From Bacteroidaceae bacterium (lineage in GTDB: Bacteria > Bacteroidota > Bacteroidia > Bacteroidales > Bacteroidaceae): 56,863 nt of DNA. Where the stretch lies: the NCBI GenBank assembly GCA_024697945.1, contig JAILRU010000027.1:1-56863 (forward strand). The letters are read 5' to 3'. The notes beneath the pieces are model-generated. The model did no database searches and was not told where the DNA came from. It saw only the letters and a program-made list of their open reading frames with translations. Position numbers and translations under genes: made by a program. Shown here one piece after another: positions 44,126 through 53,218 of this stretch (position 1 is the first letter of the stretch; each line of letters starts with the position of its first letter).

Positions 44126-46927
44126 TTGAAGGCAAGGTTACTAACTATACTAACGGGATTTTATGTCCTGGCATCACTGGCAGCGCGTCCCGCCGGCAGG
44201 GCAATCCTTCCGCGGCAGGATGCCGATACGCTGGCGACGGACAGCATGCCTGACTCTGCCCGAGTGGAGGCAATGCCTTTGCGTGGCTATACCATCATGC
44301 CCGACACGACCCAGAAGGACACTGTGCCCGTCGATACGACGCCCAGGAGCAAGAATGCCCTCGACATGCCTGTCAACTACTCCGCCGAGGACTCCATCAC
44401 CTTCGACTATGGCCGCTCACGTGCCCACCTCTACGGAGGCAGCAAAGTCAACTACCAGAACTTGGAACTGGAGGCGGACATCATCAACATCTCCATCGAC
44501 AGCAGCCTGGTCCATGCCACCGGACGCTTGGACTCCACGGGAAATGTCGTTGGCAAGCCGTACTTCCGACAAGGTACGGACGAATATGAGCCGGACAGCA
44601 TCAGCTACAACTTCAAGACGCGCAAGGCATTCATCTCCAACGTCTATACTCAGCAGGGCGAGGGTTTCATGAAGGGCCTGGACGGCAAGCGCGACAGCGT
44701 CGGCACCATGTATGTGCAGAAGGCATTCTATTCGACCTGCGATGCCGAGCATCCCCACTTCTACCTCAACATGACCCGTGCCAAGATGCGTCCGGGCAAG
44801 GATGTCGTCTTCGGTCCCACATACCTTGTCGTGGAGGACGTTCCGCTGCCGCTGGCCATCCCCTATGGCTTCTTCCCGTTCAAGGACAAGTACAGCAGCG
44901 GCTTCATCATGCCAACCTATGGCGATGAGACTTCACGCGGCTTCTACCTGCGCGATGGCGGCTATTATTTCGCTTTCAACGACTATGTGGATGCCAAGCT
45001 CTTAGGAGAAATCTATACGAAGGGCTCCTGGGCACTCTCCGTTCAATCTACTTATAAAAAGCGCTACCGATACTCTGGGAACGCCCTTATCAGTTACCAA
45101 CACACTCAGACGGGCGAGAAGAACATGCCCGACTTCAGCATAAATAAGAGTTTCAAGGTGGTGTGGACTCACCGTCAAGACGCGAAGGCAAACCCGACGC
45201 AGAGCTTTTCTGCCAGTGTCAACTTTTCCACCACCAGCTACGAGCGCAACAACCTGACGAGCATGTACAATCCCGAGAGCTATACCCAGAGCACGCGAAC
45301 CAGCAGTATCTCCTATAGCAAGACATTCACCGATATCGGCCTGACGCTGAGCGGCACCTTCAACCTCTCGCAGAACATGCGCGACAGCAGCATCTCCGTC
45401 ACGTTGCCCAACCTCAACATCCAGCTTAATCGATTCTTCCCGTTCAAGCGGAAGAAGATGATGGGCAAAGAGCGATGGTACGAGAAGATTGGTATGAGCT
45501 ATTCTGCTTCGCTAACCAACAGCATCAACACGAAGGAAGACCTGCTCTTCAAGAGTAGCCTGGTAAAGGACTGGCGCAACGGCATGCGTCACCAGATACC
45601 CATCAACGCCAGCTTCCCGGTTTTCAAATACATCAACATCACCCCCAACTTCACCTTTACAGACCGCATGTACTCCAAGAAAATCATGCAGTCGTGGGAC
45701 GATGAGAGGCGAACCGTGGCCCGCGACACCGTTTACGGCTTCTACAACGTCTATGACTTCCGCATGAGCGTCGGAGTTAATACGAAGCTTTATGGCTTCT
45801 ACACGCCGATGCCCTGGTTCGGTGGAAAGAAAATCAAGAAGATACGTCACATGGCCACACCCTCCCTGACCTTCAGCTACGCGCCCGACTTCAGCTCTTC
45901 GACGTGGGGGTTCTGGGACACCTATCTCCGAACCGATGCCGACGGCAATGCGTCAGTCGTCACATATTCGCCATTCGCCAACGGTGCGTATGGCACAGCC
46001 CCCAACACTATGACGGGAAGCGTGCAGTTTGAGGTCGCGAACAACCTGGAGATGAAGATTCGTTCCAGTCGTGATTCCACCGGTGAGAAGAAAATCAGCC
46101 TTATCGACGATTTTGGTTTCTCCATTGGCTATAACATGGCTGCCAAGAAAAAGCCTTGGAGCGACCTCAACGCGCGTCTCCGTATCAAGCTCACCAAGAG
46201 CTACACCTTCTCCATGAACGCAGTCTTCGCCACATACGCCTACGAATTTGACAAGAACGGCAATGTCATTGTCGGTGACCACACGGAGTATTCCCAGGGA
46301 CGCTTCGGACGTTTCCAGGGCATGAGCTGGAGCTTCCCCTACACCTTCAACAACCAGACGCTCAAGAAACTGTTAGGAATGAAGGACTCTATTTCGAAAC
46401 GGCTTGGCGGCAGGGGTGATGAGGACGACGAGGACGATGAAGATGAGGACGAGGCAGACCCCAATATGCAGAATGTTGACCCAGAACGGAGAAAAGGGAT
46501 GACTGCTGCAAAGAAGACAGAAAAAGCCGATGTTGACGAGGATGGCTACCTAAAGTTCAATGTGCCGTGGAGCCTCTCCGTCAGCTATGGCATTTCGATG
46601 CGCGAGAATACCAGCGCACAGATTAATCCCAAACGAATGCGCTATCCCTACAAGTTCACCCAGACGCTCAACTTCTCTGGCAATGTCCGCATTGCCGATG
46701 GCTGGAACATCAACTTCTCATCCGGTTATGACTTCAATTACAAGAAGATAAGTATGACTGTCATTAATCTGTCTCGCGACCTCCACTGCTTCTCGATGTC
46801 CTGCAGCATGGTCGTCTCTCCCTACACCAGCTTCAATTTCATGTTCGCAGCCAAGGCCAGTACCCTTGCCGATGCCCTCCGCTACAGGAAGCAGAGTTCC
46901 TACAGCAGCAACATCGAGTGGTACTGA
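44126..46927 (+). CDS. LptD-like outer-membrane LPS assembly protein
   Basis: A 933-residue protein of the Bacteroidetes LptD/OstA group that inserts LPS into the outer leaflet. It begins with TTG at 44126: a TAG lies two codons upstream and no ATG precedes the signal-like segment (KARLLTILTGFYVLASLAA). The OstA-type jellyroll repeats are at about 85-240 (SRAHLYGGSKVNYQNLELEA, then KAFISNVYTQQGEGF). IPYGFFPFKDKYSSGFIMPTYG is the family's junction to the barrel, which runs from ~260 to the terminal NIEWY. An acidic insert (DEDDEDDEDEDEAD) is at about residues 765-780. It faces engB convergently. Confidence 0.88.
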   Translation: MKARLLTILTGFYVLASLAARPAGRAILPRQDADTLATDSMPDSARVEAMPLRGYTIMPDTTQKDTVPVDTTPRSKNALDMPVNYSAEDSITFDYGRSRAHLYGGSKVNYQNLELEADIINISIDSSLVHATGRLDSTGNVVGKPYFRQGTDEYEPDSISYNFKTRKAFISNVYTQQGEGFMKGLDGKRDSVGTMYVQKAFYSTCDAEHPHFYLNMTRAKMRPGKDVVFGPTYLVVEDVPLPLAIPYGFFPFKDKYSSGFIMPTYGDETSRGFYLRDGGYYFAFNDYVDAKLLGEIYTKGSWALSVQSTYKKRYRYSGNALISYQHTQTGEKNMPDFSINKSFKVVWTHRQDAKANPTQSFSASVNFSTTSYERNNLTSMYNPESYTQSTRTSSISYSKTFTDIGLTLSGTFNLSQNMRDSSISVTLPNLNIQLNRFFPFKRKKMMGKERWYEKIGMSYSASLTNSINTKEDLLFKSSLVKDWRNGMRHQIPINASFPVFKYINITPNFTFTDRMYSKKIMQSWDDERRTVARDTVYGFYNVYDFRMSVGVNTKLYGFYTPMPWFGGKKIKKIRHMATPSLTFSYAPDFSSSTWGFWDTYLRTDADGNASVVTYSPFANGAYGTAPNTMTGSVQFEVANNLEMKIRSSRDSTGEKKISLIDDFGFSIGYNMAAKKKPWSDLNARLRIKLTKSYTFSMNAVFATYAYEFDKNGNVIVGDHTEYSQGRFGRFQGMSWSFPYTFNNQTLKKLLGMKDSISKRLGGRGDEDDEDDEDEDEADPNMQNVDPERRKGMTAAKKTEKADVDEDGYLKFNVPWSLSVSYGISMRENTSAQINPKRMRYPYKFTQTLNFSGNVRIADGWNINFSSGYDFNYKKISMTVINLSRDLHCFSMSCSMVVSPYTSFNFMFAAKASTLADALRYRKQSSYSSNIEWY

Positions 46928-46972
46928 TTTATGAGGTGCCTGATTGTGGCGAAAAGATTGTGAAGGGACTCT

Positions 46973-47566
46973 TCAAGATTTTATTATCTGTTCGATGTAG
47001 GCAAGCAGTTCGTCACGGCCCTGACGGGTCTCGCTGCTGGTGATGAAGTGCGGCGGAAGTTCCTCCCATTGTTTCGAGAGCTCGCCGAGGTAATGGTTGA
47101 CGTTCGCACTGAGTTTACCCTTCGATAGCTTATCGGATTTGGTGAAGACAATACTAAAGGGGATGCCGTTCTCGCCGAGCCATTCGATGAACTCCATGTC
47201 GATGCGTTGCGGCTCATGGCGGGAATCGATGAGCAGGAACAAGTTCATCATCTGCTCGCGCCGTAGGATGTAGCCGGTTATCATGCGTTGCAGTTCGTCG
47301 CGTTGCTGCATGCTGCGCTTGGCATAACCGTAGCCTGGCAGGTCAACGAGGTACCAGTTCCCGTTGATGAGGAAGTGGTTGATGAGAATGGTCTTGCCGG
47401 GCGTGGCGGATGTCTTGGCGAGGGCAGTCCTTCCCGTCAGCATGTTGATGAGGCTGGACTTGCCTACGTTGCTTCGCCCGATGAAGGCAAACTCCGGTAA
47501 CTCGCCTGCGGGACATTGCTCCACACGGGCGCTGCTGATGGTATATTCGGCGGATTTAATTATCAT
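46973..47566 (-). CDS. engB: Ribosome biogenesis GTPase EngB/YsxC
   Basis: Essential GTPase for late 50S subunit assembly. 197 residues. G1 GRSNVGKSS (30-38), G2 TPGKT, G3 [13 protein letters not shown]4 FTKSDKLS (TKxD), G5 TSSETRQG. It is 28 nt downstream of the DUF3078 gene and probably co-transcribed. Confidence 0.97.
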   Translation of the reverse strand: MIIKSAEYTISSARVEQCPAGELPEFAFIGRSNVGKSSLINMLTGRTALAKTSATPGKTILINHFLINGNWYLVDLPGYGYAKRSMQQRDELQRMITGYILRREQMMNLFLLIDSRHEPQRIDMEFIEWLGENGIPFSIVFTKSDKLSKGKLSANVNHYLGELSKQWEELPPHFITSSETRQGRDELLAYIEQIIKS

Positions 47567-47594
47567 GGGAATAATTGGACTTATGGGACTTAAA

Positions 47595-48902
47595 TTAGAA
47601 ACTATAAGTCAATCCGAGGCTCAGCAGTTCCTTGAACATGAGATAGGTACCATCGTGAGCTTCTCCGGAGCGGTAATTCGCGTTACTGTTATCGAAGCGC
47701 GGATAGAGATGCAGGTTAGCAGAGATGAGCTTGGTGACAGAGAGATTGATGTTGTTCTCCCATTCCCAAATGTGATAATCAAAGTTGCTAAACCAATACA
47801 TACGGTTAGTCCACGTGATTTGTTTGCAAATCTTCCACGTCGTATTGAGGGTAATGTTGGGACCGAATGTGGTCTTCTGGTTCTTTCCTTCAGGTAAACC
47901 GAAGTTCTTGACGAGGTCATCATCGTGGACATACAGTACTTTCATGGCAAGAGGCGCCACGTTGAGCTGACCTGTGAACTGCTTCTTCTTGCCCCACGCT
48001 ATTTCCCACTTCATACTGGGAGCAACCGTAACCTCAAGAGGAGACAGAATTTTCGAGGTGACATTGTCGGTATTCCTTTGGTAATTAGGCGCAATCTGCG
48101 TCTGAAGGATTATCAAAAGAGAATAGTACCAATTCTTCCAAGCCTTGTAACCTCCGTTGAAAGTATAGCGAAGCAAGTTGTGACTTGGGCGGAAAGTGCG
48201 CTTCTCGTCGGTTCCTGTCGTTTGAAAACCCAGCTGGGCATCCAATGTGTTCTCCCAAGTAATCTTGCGTTGGTCATTGTAGTTGGCGCGAAGGGTTAAG
48301 TCGAAATTACCAGTCCAATTGGTTTCACCTCCTTTGTACCAGTTGTCCGAGATGTAGGTTTGGGCGAACTGCAATGAAGAATTTCCAGTGAACTTCCAGA
48401 AGTTCGGACGGCGCGTGATAACCTCCACCGGCTCATCCATCGTCGGTGTCAGAGTGACGGTAGCTACCTTGTCAGCTAGTTTGTCGGAGGTTTTTACTAT
48501 GTCGTTCACATCGCTGCGGATGGCAGTCTGTGCCATGATGTCGCTTTCTGTCTGTGTCACCAGTTGCGGGGCCCTGGCATAGAGCATGGAGAGCATCTTT
48601 CTGGAGGCATAGATGCGTTGCAGTTGCGGGTCGGTACTTGTCAGGTCTGTCTCGCTCATCATCTGGTGTAGCGGTGAGTTGAAGAGGGTGGGCTGTGAGA
48701 GAACTTGGTAATAATAGGCGTTGGGAACCGGGGTTGTCGCGACGGAGTTCAAAGAGTCACGTTGCTTTGCCATCGCATTGAGGATTTGCAGATAACCATT
48801 CAGCAAGGAAGAGTCAGCAGGGGCTGTGGTTTCATTTGTCACAGCGCAGTTGGCTCCCAGGGTCATCATGCAGATGCAGAAAAGTATTGTAAGACGCTTC
48901 AT
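47595..48902 (-). CDS. DUF3078 family outer-membrane protein
   Basis: A 435-residue exported protein, Bacteroidetes-specific DUF3078. I use the ATG at 48902 ([20 protein letters not shown]), which gives a signal peptide; an in-frame Met at 48941 lies upstream of the promoter -7 box. The barrel-like part has [26 protein letters not shown] (the [15 protein letters not shown] motif is diagnostic), [10 protein letters not shown] and a terminal GLTYSF ending in Phe. Function is not known. Confidence 0.87.
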   Translation of the reverse strand: MKRLTILFCICMMTLGANCAVTNETTAPADSSLLNGYLQILNAMAKQRDSLNSVATTPVPNAYYYQVLSQPTLFNSPLHQMMSETDLTSTDPQLQRIYASRKMLSMLYARAPQLVTQTESDIMAQTAIRSDVNDIVKTSDKLADKVATVTLTPTMDEPVEVITRRPNFWKFTGNSSLQFAQTYISDNWYKGGETNWTGNFDLTLRANYNDQRKITWENTLDAQLGFQTTGTDEKRTFRPSHNLLRYTFNGGYKAWKNWYYSLLIILQTQIAPNYQRNTDNVTSKILSPLEVTVAPSMKWEIAWGKKKQFTGQLNVAPLAMKVLYVHDDDLVKNFGLPEGKNQKTTFGPNITLNTTWKICKQITWTNRMYWFSNFDYHIWEWENNINLSVTKLISANLHLYPRFDNSNANYRSGEAHDGTYLMFKELLSLGLTYSF

Positions 48903-48918
48903 TCGTTCAAATTTTGTG

Positions 48919-48949
48919 CAAAGATACGACATATAATTCAAAATTCAAA
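48919..48949 (-). promoter_or_regulatory. Promoter for the DUF3078-engB pair
   Basis: TATCTTTG (48919-48926) with TTTG 19 nt upstream (48946-48949) on the minus strand. The -33 box falls inside ATTCAAA heptamers. Confidence 0.78.
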
Positions 48950-49049
48950 ATACAGAATTCAAAAATATAGTGAAAAGTGAAAAGTGAAAAGTGAAAAATT
49001 ATAGGAATAGAAAATAATTATGGATTATGGATTATGAATTATGAATTAT
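48937..49049. repeat. Mixed heptamer block between DUF3078 and yidC
   Basis: ATTCAAA-type units at about 48937-48966, four perfect GTGAAAA copies at 48970-48997, and GGATTAT twice plus GAATTAT twice at 49022-49049. The last group ends 4 nt before the yidC -7 box. Confidence 0.88.
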
Positions 49050-49053
49050 TTCG

Positions 49054-49061
49054 TAACTTTG
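49054..49061 (+). promoter_or_regulatory. Promoter -7 box for yidC
   Basis: TAACTTTG, 22 nt before the ATG at 49084. The -33 position is occupied by GGATTAT/GAATTAT heptamers. Confidence 0.7.
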
Positions 49062-49083
49062 CGCCCGAAATAAAAAAACGTAT

Positions 49084-50946
49084 ATGGACAAAAACACGAT
49101 TACAGGATTTATTCTCATCGCCCTCGTTGTTATAGGCTTCAGTTGGTACAGTCAGCCAAGCCGTGAGGAATTGGAAGCGATGGCACGTCAGGACAGCATT
49201 GCTGCCGTGGAAAAACAAAAGCAGGAAGAAACAGAAAAAGCTGCAGCGGTTGCAGCATCTCCTGCAACAACTGCAACTTCTGACAGCAGCGCCCTCTTCT
49301 TTGCCCAGCACAGCGGCGAGGAGCAGGAGATTGTACTTAAGAATAATAAGGTAAAGGTAACCCTCAGCACTTTGGGCGGTACCATTCAGAATGCCGAGAT
49401 TCTGGGCTACAAGAGCCGCAATCATGAGGGCGACGTCATGCTCATGACACGTAAGGATGCCCAAATGACATTCTCGTTGGCTGGTAAGCAGGAGAACATC
49501 GTCAGCAGCGACCTTTTCTTCACTCCTACAGAGCAGACGGACAGCAGCGTCGTCATGACCGCAGAGCAGGACGGCAAGCAGTTGGCTATCAGTTACCGCC
49601 TGCGTCCCGACTCTTATATGGTTGACATCTCGCTCCGTGCAACTGGCATGAGCGGATTCTTCGTCCCCAACATGAAGGCGATGGATATCAGTTGGACCGA
49701 CCGCATCATGCAGCAGGAGAAGGGCTACGACTTTGAGAACCGATACAGCAGCCTCACGTATATGAGGAAGGACAAGGGTGTGAAGAAGCTCAGCGAGATG
49801 AGCGACGACAGCAAGAATCCAGAGGAGGCTTTGGAGTGGGTGGCCTTCAAGAACCAGTTCTTCAGCGCCGTACTCATCGCCTCTCAAGACTTCACCGAGG
49901 CCCAGCTCGCCAGTACACAGGAGACCGACAAGAAGAGCGGCTTCCTGAAGACCTACGAGGCACAGATGAAGACCTTCTTCGACCCAACGGGCAGTCAGCC
50001 CACAGAGCTGCAGATGTATCTTGGCCCGAACGACTTCCATATCCTCAAAGAGCACAGCAAGATGACGGCCTACGGCTCCAAGGCCGACCTTGACGAGCTG
50101 GTTTATCTTGGTTGGTGGATATTCCGCTTCATCAACCGCTGGTCCATCCTTTACATCTTCGACTGGCTCAAGGCAATGGGTCTCTCAATGGGCATCGTCC
50201 TGCTCCTCTTGACCATCATTGTCAAGGTGCTTGTCTATCCCACGCAGAAGAAGAGCTTCATGAGCAGTGCCAAGATGCGTGTGCTCAGGCCGAAGCTCGA
50301 TGAACTCTCCAAGCAATATCCCAACCCAGACCAGGCCATGCAGAAACAGCAGGCCATGATGCAGCTCTACAGCCAGTATGGTGTCAGTCCTATGGGCGGC
50401 TGCCTGCCTGCACTTGTACAGATGCCTGTTTGGATAGCAATGTTCAACTTCATCCCCAACGCTATTGATTTGCGAGGTGAGAGCTTCCTCTGGGCAGACG
50501 ACCTCAGCGCCTACGATGACATCATCCGTTGGAGTACGGACATCCCTCTCCTCGGCAACCATCTCAGCCTCTTCTGCATTCTGTTTACTCTGACCAACAT
50601 AATTAATACATGGATAAGCATGCGCCAGCAGCAGAATCAGTTTGCGGGCGAACAGGCTCAGCAGATGAAGATGATGCAGTGGATGATGTATCTCATGCCC
50701 TTGATGTTCTTCTTCTGGTTCAACGGCTACAGTAGCGGCTTGAGTTATTTCTACTTCATATCCGGCCTGATCAGCATCATCACGATGTGGTACCTGCGCT
50801 GGTCAACCGATGATGCGAAGCTCTTGGCTGGTCTTGAGTCCTATCACGCACAGCACAAGAACGACCCGAAGAAGGTTTCCGGACTTCAGGCTCGTCTCGA
50901 AGCCCTGCAGAAGATGCAGCAGGAGCAACAGGCAAAGAAAAGATGA
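49084..50946 (+). CDS. yidC: Membrane protein insertase YidC
   Basis: Inserts proteins into the inner membrane alone or with Sec. 620 residues: N-terminal anchor (MDKNTITGFILIALVVIGFSW), a charged linker, a periplasmic beta domain (about 75-340; LSTLGGTIQNAEILGY) and the 60KD_IMP core (about 345-580) with GLSMGIVLLLLTIIVKVLVYP holding the hydrophilic-groove Lys/Arg region, KMRVLRPKLDELSKQYP, and YGVSPMGGCLPALVQMPVWIAMFN. The C-terminal tail is Gln/Lys-rich. It leads the yidC-S9 peptidase-MFS group. Confidence 0.97.
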   Translation: MDKNTITGFILIALVVIGFSWYSQPSREELEAMARQDSIAAVEKQKQEETEKAAAVAASPATTATSDSSALFFAQHSGEEQEIVLKNNKVKVTLSTLGGTIQNAEILGYKSRNHEGDVMLMTRKDAQMTFSLAGKQENIVSSDLFFTPTEQTDSSVVMTAEQDGKQLAISYRLRPDSYMVDISLRATGMSGFFVPNMKAMDISWTDRIMQQEKGYDFENRYSSLTYMRKDKGVKKLSEMSDDSKNPEEALEWVAFKNQFFSAVLIASQDFTEAQLASTQETDKKSGFLKTYEAQMKTFFDPTGSQPTELQMYLGPNDFHILKEHSKMTAYGSKADLDELVYLGWWIFRFINRWSILYIFDWLKAMGLSMGIVLLLLTIIVKVLVYPTQKKSFMSSAKMRVLRPKLDELSKQYPNPDQAMQKQQAMMQLYSQYGVSPMGGCLPALVQMPVWIAMFNFIPNAIDLRGESFLWADDLSAYDDIIRWSTDIPLLGNHLSLFCILFTLTNIINTWISMRQQQNQFAGEQAQQMKMMQWMMYLMPLMFFFWFNGYSSGLSYFYFISGLISIITMWYLRWSTDDAKLLAGLESYHAQHKNDPKKVSGLQARLEALQKMQQEQQAKKR

Positions 50947-50984
50947 AAAAAGTGAAAAGGTAAAAAGGTGATAAATTATATAAG

Positions 50985-53192
50985 ATGAAAAAGATACTAA
51001 CGATTATGGCAGCAGCTTTATTGTGTGCAGCGTGTGGCACACAAAAGGAAAGCGAGAAGGTGAACATACAGAAGCAAACCGTACAACTTGAGAGTGACCT
51101 GATGACGCCCGAGGCACTTTGGGCCATGAGTCGTATCGGTGCATATCAGGCTTCGCCAGACGGCAAGCACATCGTCTTCCAGATGGGTTACTACAGCGTG
51201 GAGGAGAACAGGAGCCATCAGGTGCTTTGGATGATGAATGCCGACGGCAGCGAGCAGAAGCAACTGACCGAGGATGCCGAGAACGAGACCGATGCCCAGT
51301 GGCTCGACGACGAGACCATCGCCTTCCTCCGTGGCGGCGAAATCTGGAAGATGAACTTGGCTGGCTCAGCCCGCAAGCAATTATCCGAGACCGAAGGGAA
51401 GGTGGAGAGCTTCATGTTCTCGCCCGACCGCAAGAAGGTCCTCGTATTGCAGAGCATCGACTTCAACGAGATTATCCAGAAGAACCCCGAAGACCTGCCC
51501 AAGGCCCAAGGCCGCTTGATTACCGACCTCATGTACCGCCACTGGGACCACTATGTGGAGAGCATCCAGCATCCCTTCGTTCTCGACCTTGCTAGTGGCG
51601 AGGAATTTGACATTCTAGAAGGCGAGCCATATGAATGTCCAATGGAACCTTTCGGTGGCATTGAACAACTGGCCTGGAGTCCCGATTCCAAATTCATTGC
51701 CTTCACTTGTCGCTGCATGACAGGTATAGATTACAGCATCAGCACAGATTCCGACATCTTCCTGTACGATGTAGAGAGCCGTGACATGAACAAGACCAAG
51801 AACCTTTGCAAGAACTGCGGCGAGTTCGACGTAGTGCCTGACGGAGGCTATGTAGATAGTCCTGATAACACTTGCAATCCCACAAAGACGCTGAAGAACC
51901 AGTACATTAACCAACACGACGATGTGAAGGACTATAATGTAGGCTATGACTTCAATCCCAAGTTTTCTCCCGACGGACGCTACGTGGCTTGGCTCTCGAT
52001 GAAGCGTGACGGCTACGAGGCTGACCGTCAGCGCCTCTGCATCTACGATCTGAAGGAGAACACCAAAACCTACGTCACAGAGAGTTTTGACTCAAGTGTT
52101 GACGATTTCTGCTGGGCGCCCGATTCCTATACATTATATTATATAGCTGTTTGGCACGCTACCGAGAACCTCTACAGCACCAATCTGAAGGGCGAAGTCA
52201 AGCAGCTCACCAACGAGTGGGCCGATTTCGGTTCCTTGCAGATGCTGAACGACAAGCAGATTCTGGCCGAGCGCCACAGCTTCACAGAACCGGCAGACCT
52301 CTATGTGGTGACACCTGGCGACAGCATTGCTGATACAAAGGTGGCACAGATTACTGAGGTCAACAAGGACATCCTCGACCAGCTGGCAGTGCCCAGCATC
52401 GAGCAGCGTTGGGTGAAGACCACCGACGGGTTGGATATGCTCTACTGGGTCATCCAGCCGCCTCACTTCGACCCCTCGAAGAAATATCCCACGATTCTCT
52501 TCTGTGAGGGCGGACCGCAGAGTGCCGTCTCGCAGTTCTGGAGCTACCGTTGGAACTTCATGATTATGGCTTCGCAGGGCTATGTCGTCATCGCTCCTAA
52601 CCGTCGTGGCGTACCCGGATTCGGACAGGAATGGCTCGAGGAAATCTCTGGCGACTGGACGGGTCAGTGCATGAAGGACTATCTCAGCGCCATCGACGAT
52701 GCAGCCGAGAACCTGCCCTACGTCGATAAGGACCGCATGGGAGCCGTGGGTGCTTCGTTCGGCGGCTTCTCCGTCTATTATTTGGCTGGTCATCACGACA
52801 AGCGCTTCAAGTGCTTCATTGCCCACGACGGCGCCTTCAACCTCGAGTCGATGTACACCGAGACCGAGGAGAACTGGTTCTCGAACTGGGAATACGACGA
52901 TGCTTACTGGAACAAGGACCAGACGGAACGTGCCCGTAAGACCTACGAGAACTCGCCGCACCGTTTCGTGGATAAGTGGGACACGCCCATCCTCTGCATT
53001 CATGGCGAGAAGGACTACCGCATCTGCGCAACGCAGGGCATGTCCGCCTTCAACGCCGCCCGTATGCGCGGCATCGAGGCCGAGCTGCTCCTCTTCCCCG
53101 ACGAGAACCACTGGGTGCTCAAGCCACAGAACGGCATCCTATGGCAGCGGACATTCTTTAACTGGCTGGACAAGTGGCTGAAAACAAATTGA
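50985..53192 (+). CDS. S9 prolyl-oligopeptidase-family lipoprotein peptidase
   Basis: A 735-residue serine peptidase. The lipobox LLCAAC at about residues 12-17 marks an exported lipoprotein. A beta-propeller (about 45-450; SPDGKHIVFQMG, WSPDSKFIAFTC, FSPDGRYVAWLS) caps the alpha/beta-hydrolase domain. The catalytic triad is S591 in GASFGGFS, D677 in HGEKDYRI and H709 in DENHWV. It resembles the S9C/DPP-like enzymes of Bacteroidetes that release dipeptides. The next gene encodes an MFSD1-like transporter, which suggests cleavage and uptake of peptides. Confidence 0.92.
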   Translation: MKKILTIMAAALLCAACGTQKESEKVNIQKQTVQLESDLMTPEALWAMSRIGAYQASPDGKHIVFQMGYYSVEENRSHQVLWMMNADGSEQKQLTEDAENETDAQWLDDETIAFLRGGEIWKMNLAGSARKQLSETEGKVESFMFSPDRKKVLVLQSIDFNEIIQKNPEDLPKAQGRLITDLMYRHWDHYVESIQHPFVLDLASGEEFDILEGEPYECPMEPFGGIEQLAWSPDSKFIAFTCRCMTGIDYSISTDSDIFLYDVESRDMNKTKNLCKNCGEFDVVPDGGYVDSPDNTCNPTKTLKNQYINQHDDVKDYNVGYDFNPKFSPDGRYVAWLSMKRDGYEADRQRLCIYDLKENTKTYVTESFDSSVDDFCWAPDSYTLYYIAVWHATENLYSTNLKGEVKQLTNEWADFGSLQMLNDKQILAERHSFTEPADLYVVTPGDSIADTKVAQITEVNKDILDQLAVPSIEQRWVKTTDGLDMLYWVIQPPHFDPSKKYPTILFCEGGPQSAVSQFWSYRWNFMIMASQGYVVIAPNRRGVPGFGQEWLEEISGDWTGQCMKDYLSAIDDAAENLPYVDKDRMGAVGASFGGFSVYYLAGHHDKRFKCFIAHDGAFNLESMYTETEENWFSNWEYDDAYWNKDQTERARKTYENSPHRFVDKWDTPILCIHGEKDYRICATQGMSAFNAARMRGIEAELLLFPDENHWVLKPQNGILWQRTFFNWLDKWLKTN

Positions 53193-53215
53193 TAATTGAT
53201 AATTGACAATTGATA
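53188..53215. repeat. Four ATTGATA/ATTGACA heptamers before the MFS gene
   Basis: A perfect 7-nt period: ATTGATA, ATTGATA, ATTGACA, ATTGATA. The array covers the gap from the peptidase stop to the MFS ATG. Confidence 0.9.
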
Positions 53216-53218
53216 ATT

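Noticed and set aside
48937..49049. Remnant of an insertion sequence between DUF3078 and yidC
   Set aside because: The block consists of simple heptamer tracts; no terminal inverted repeat pair or transposase fragment is present.
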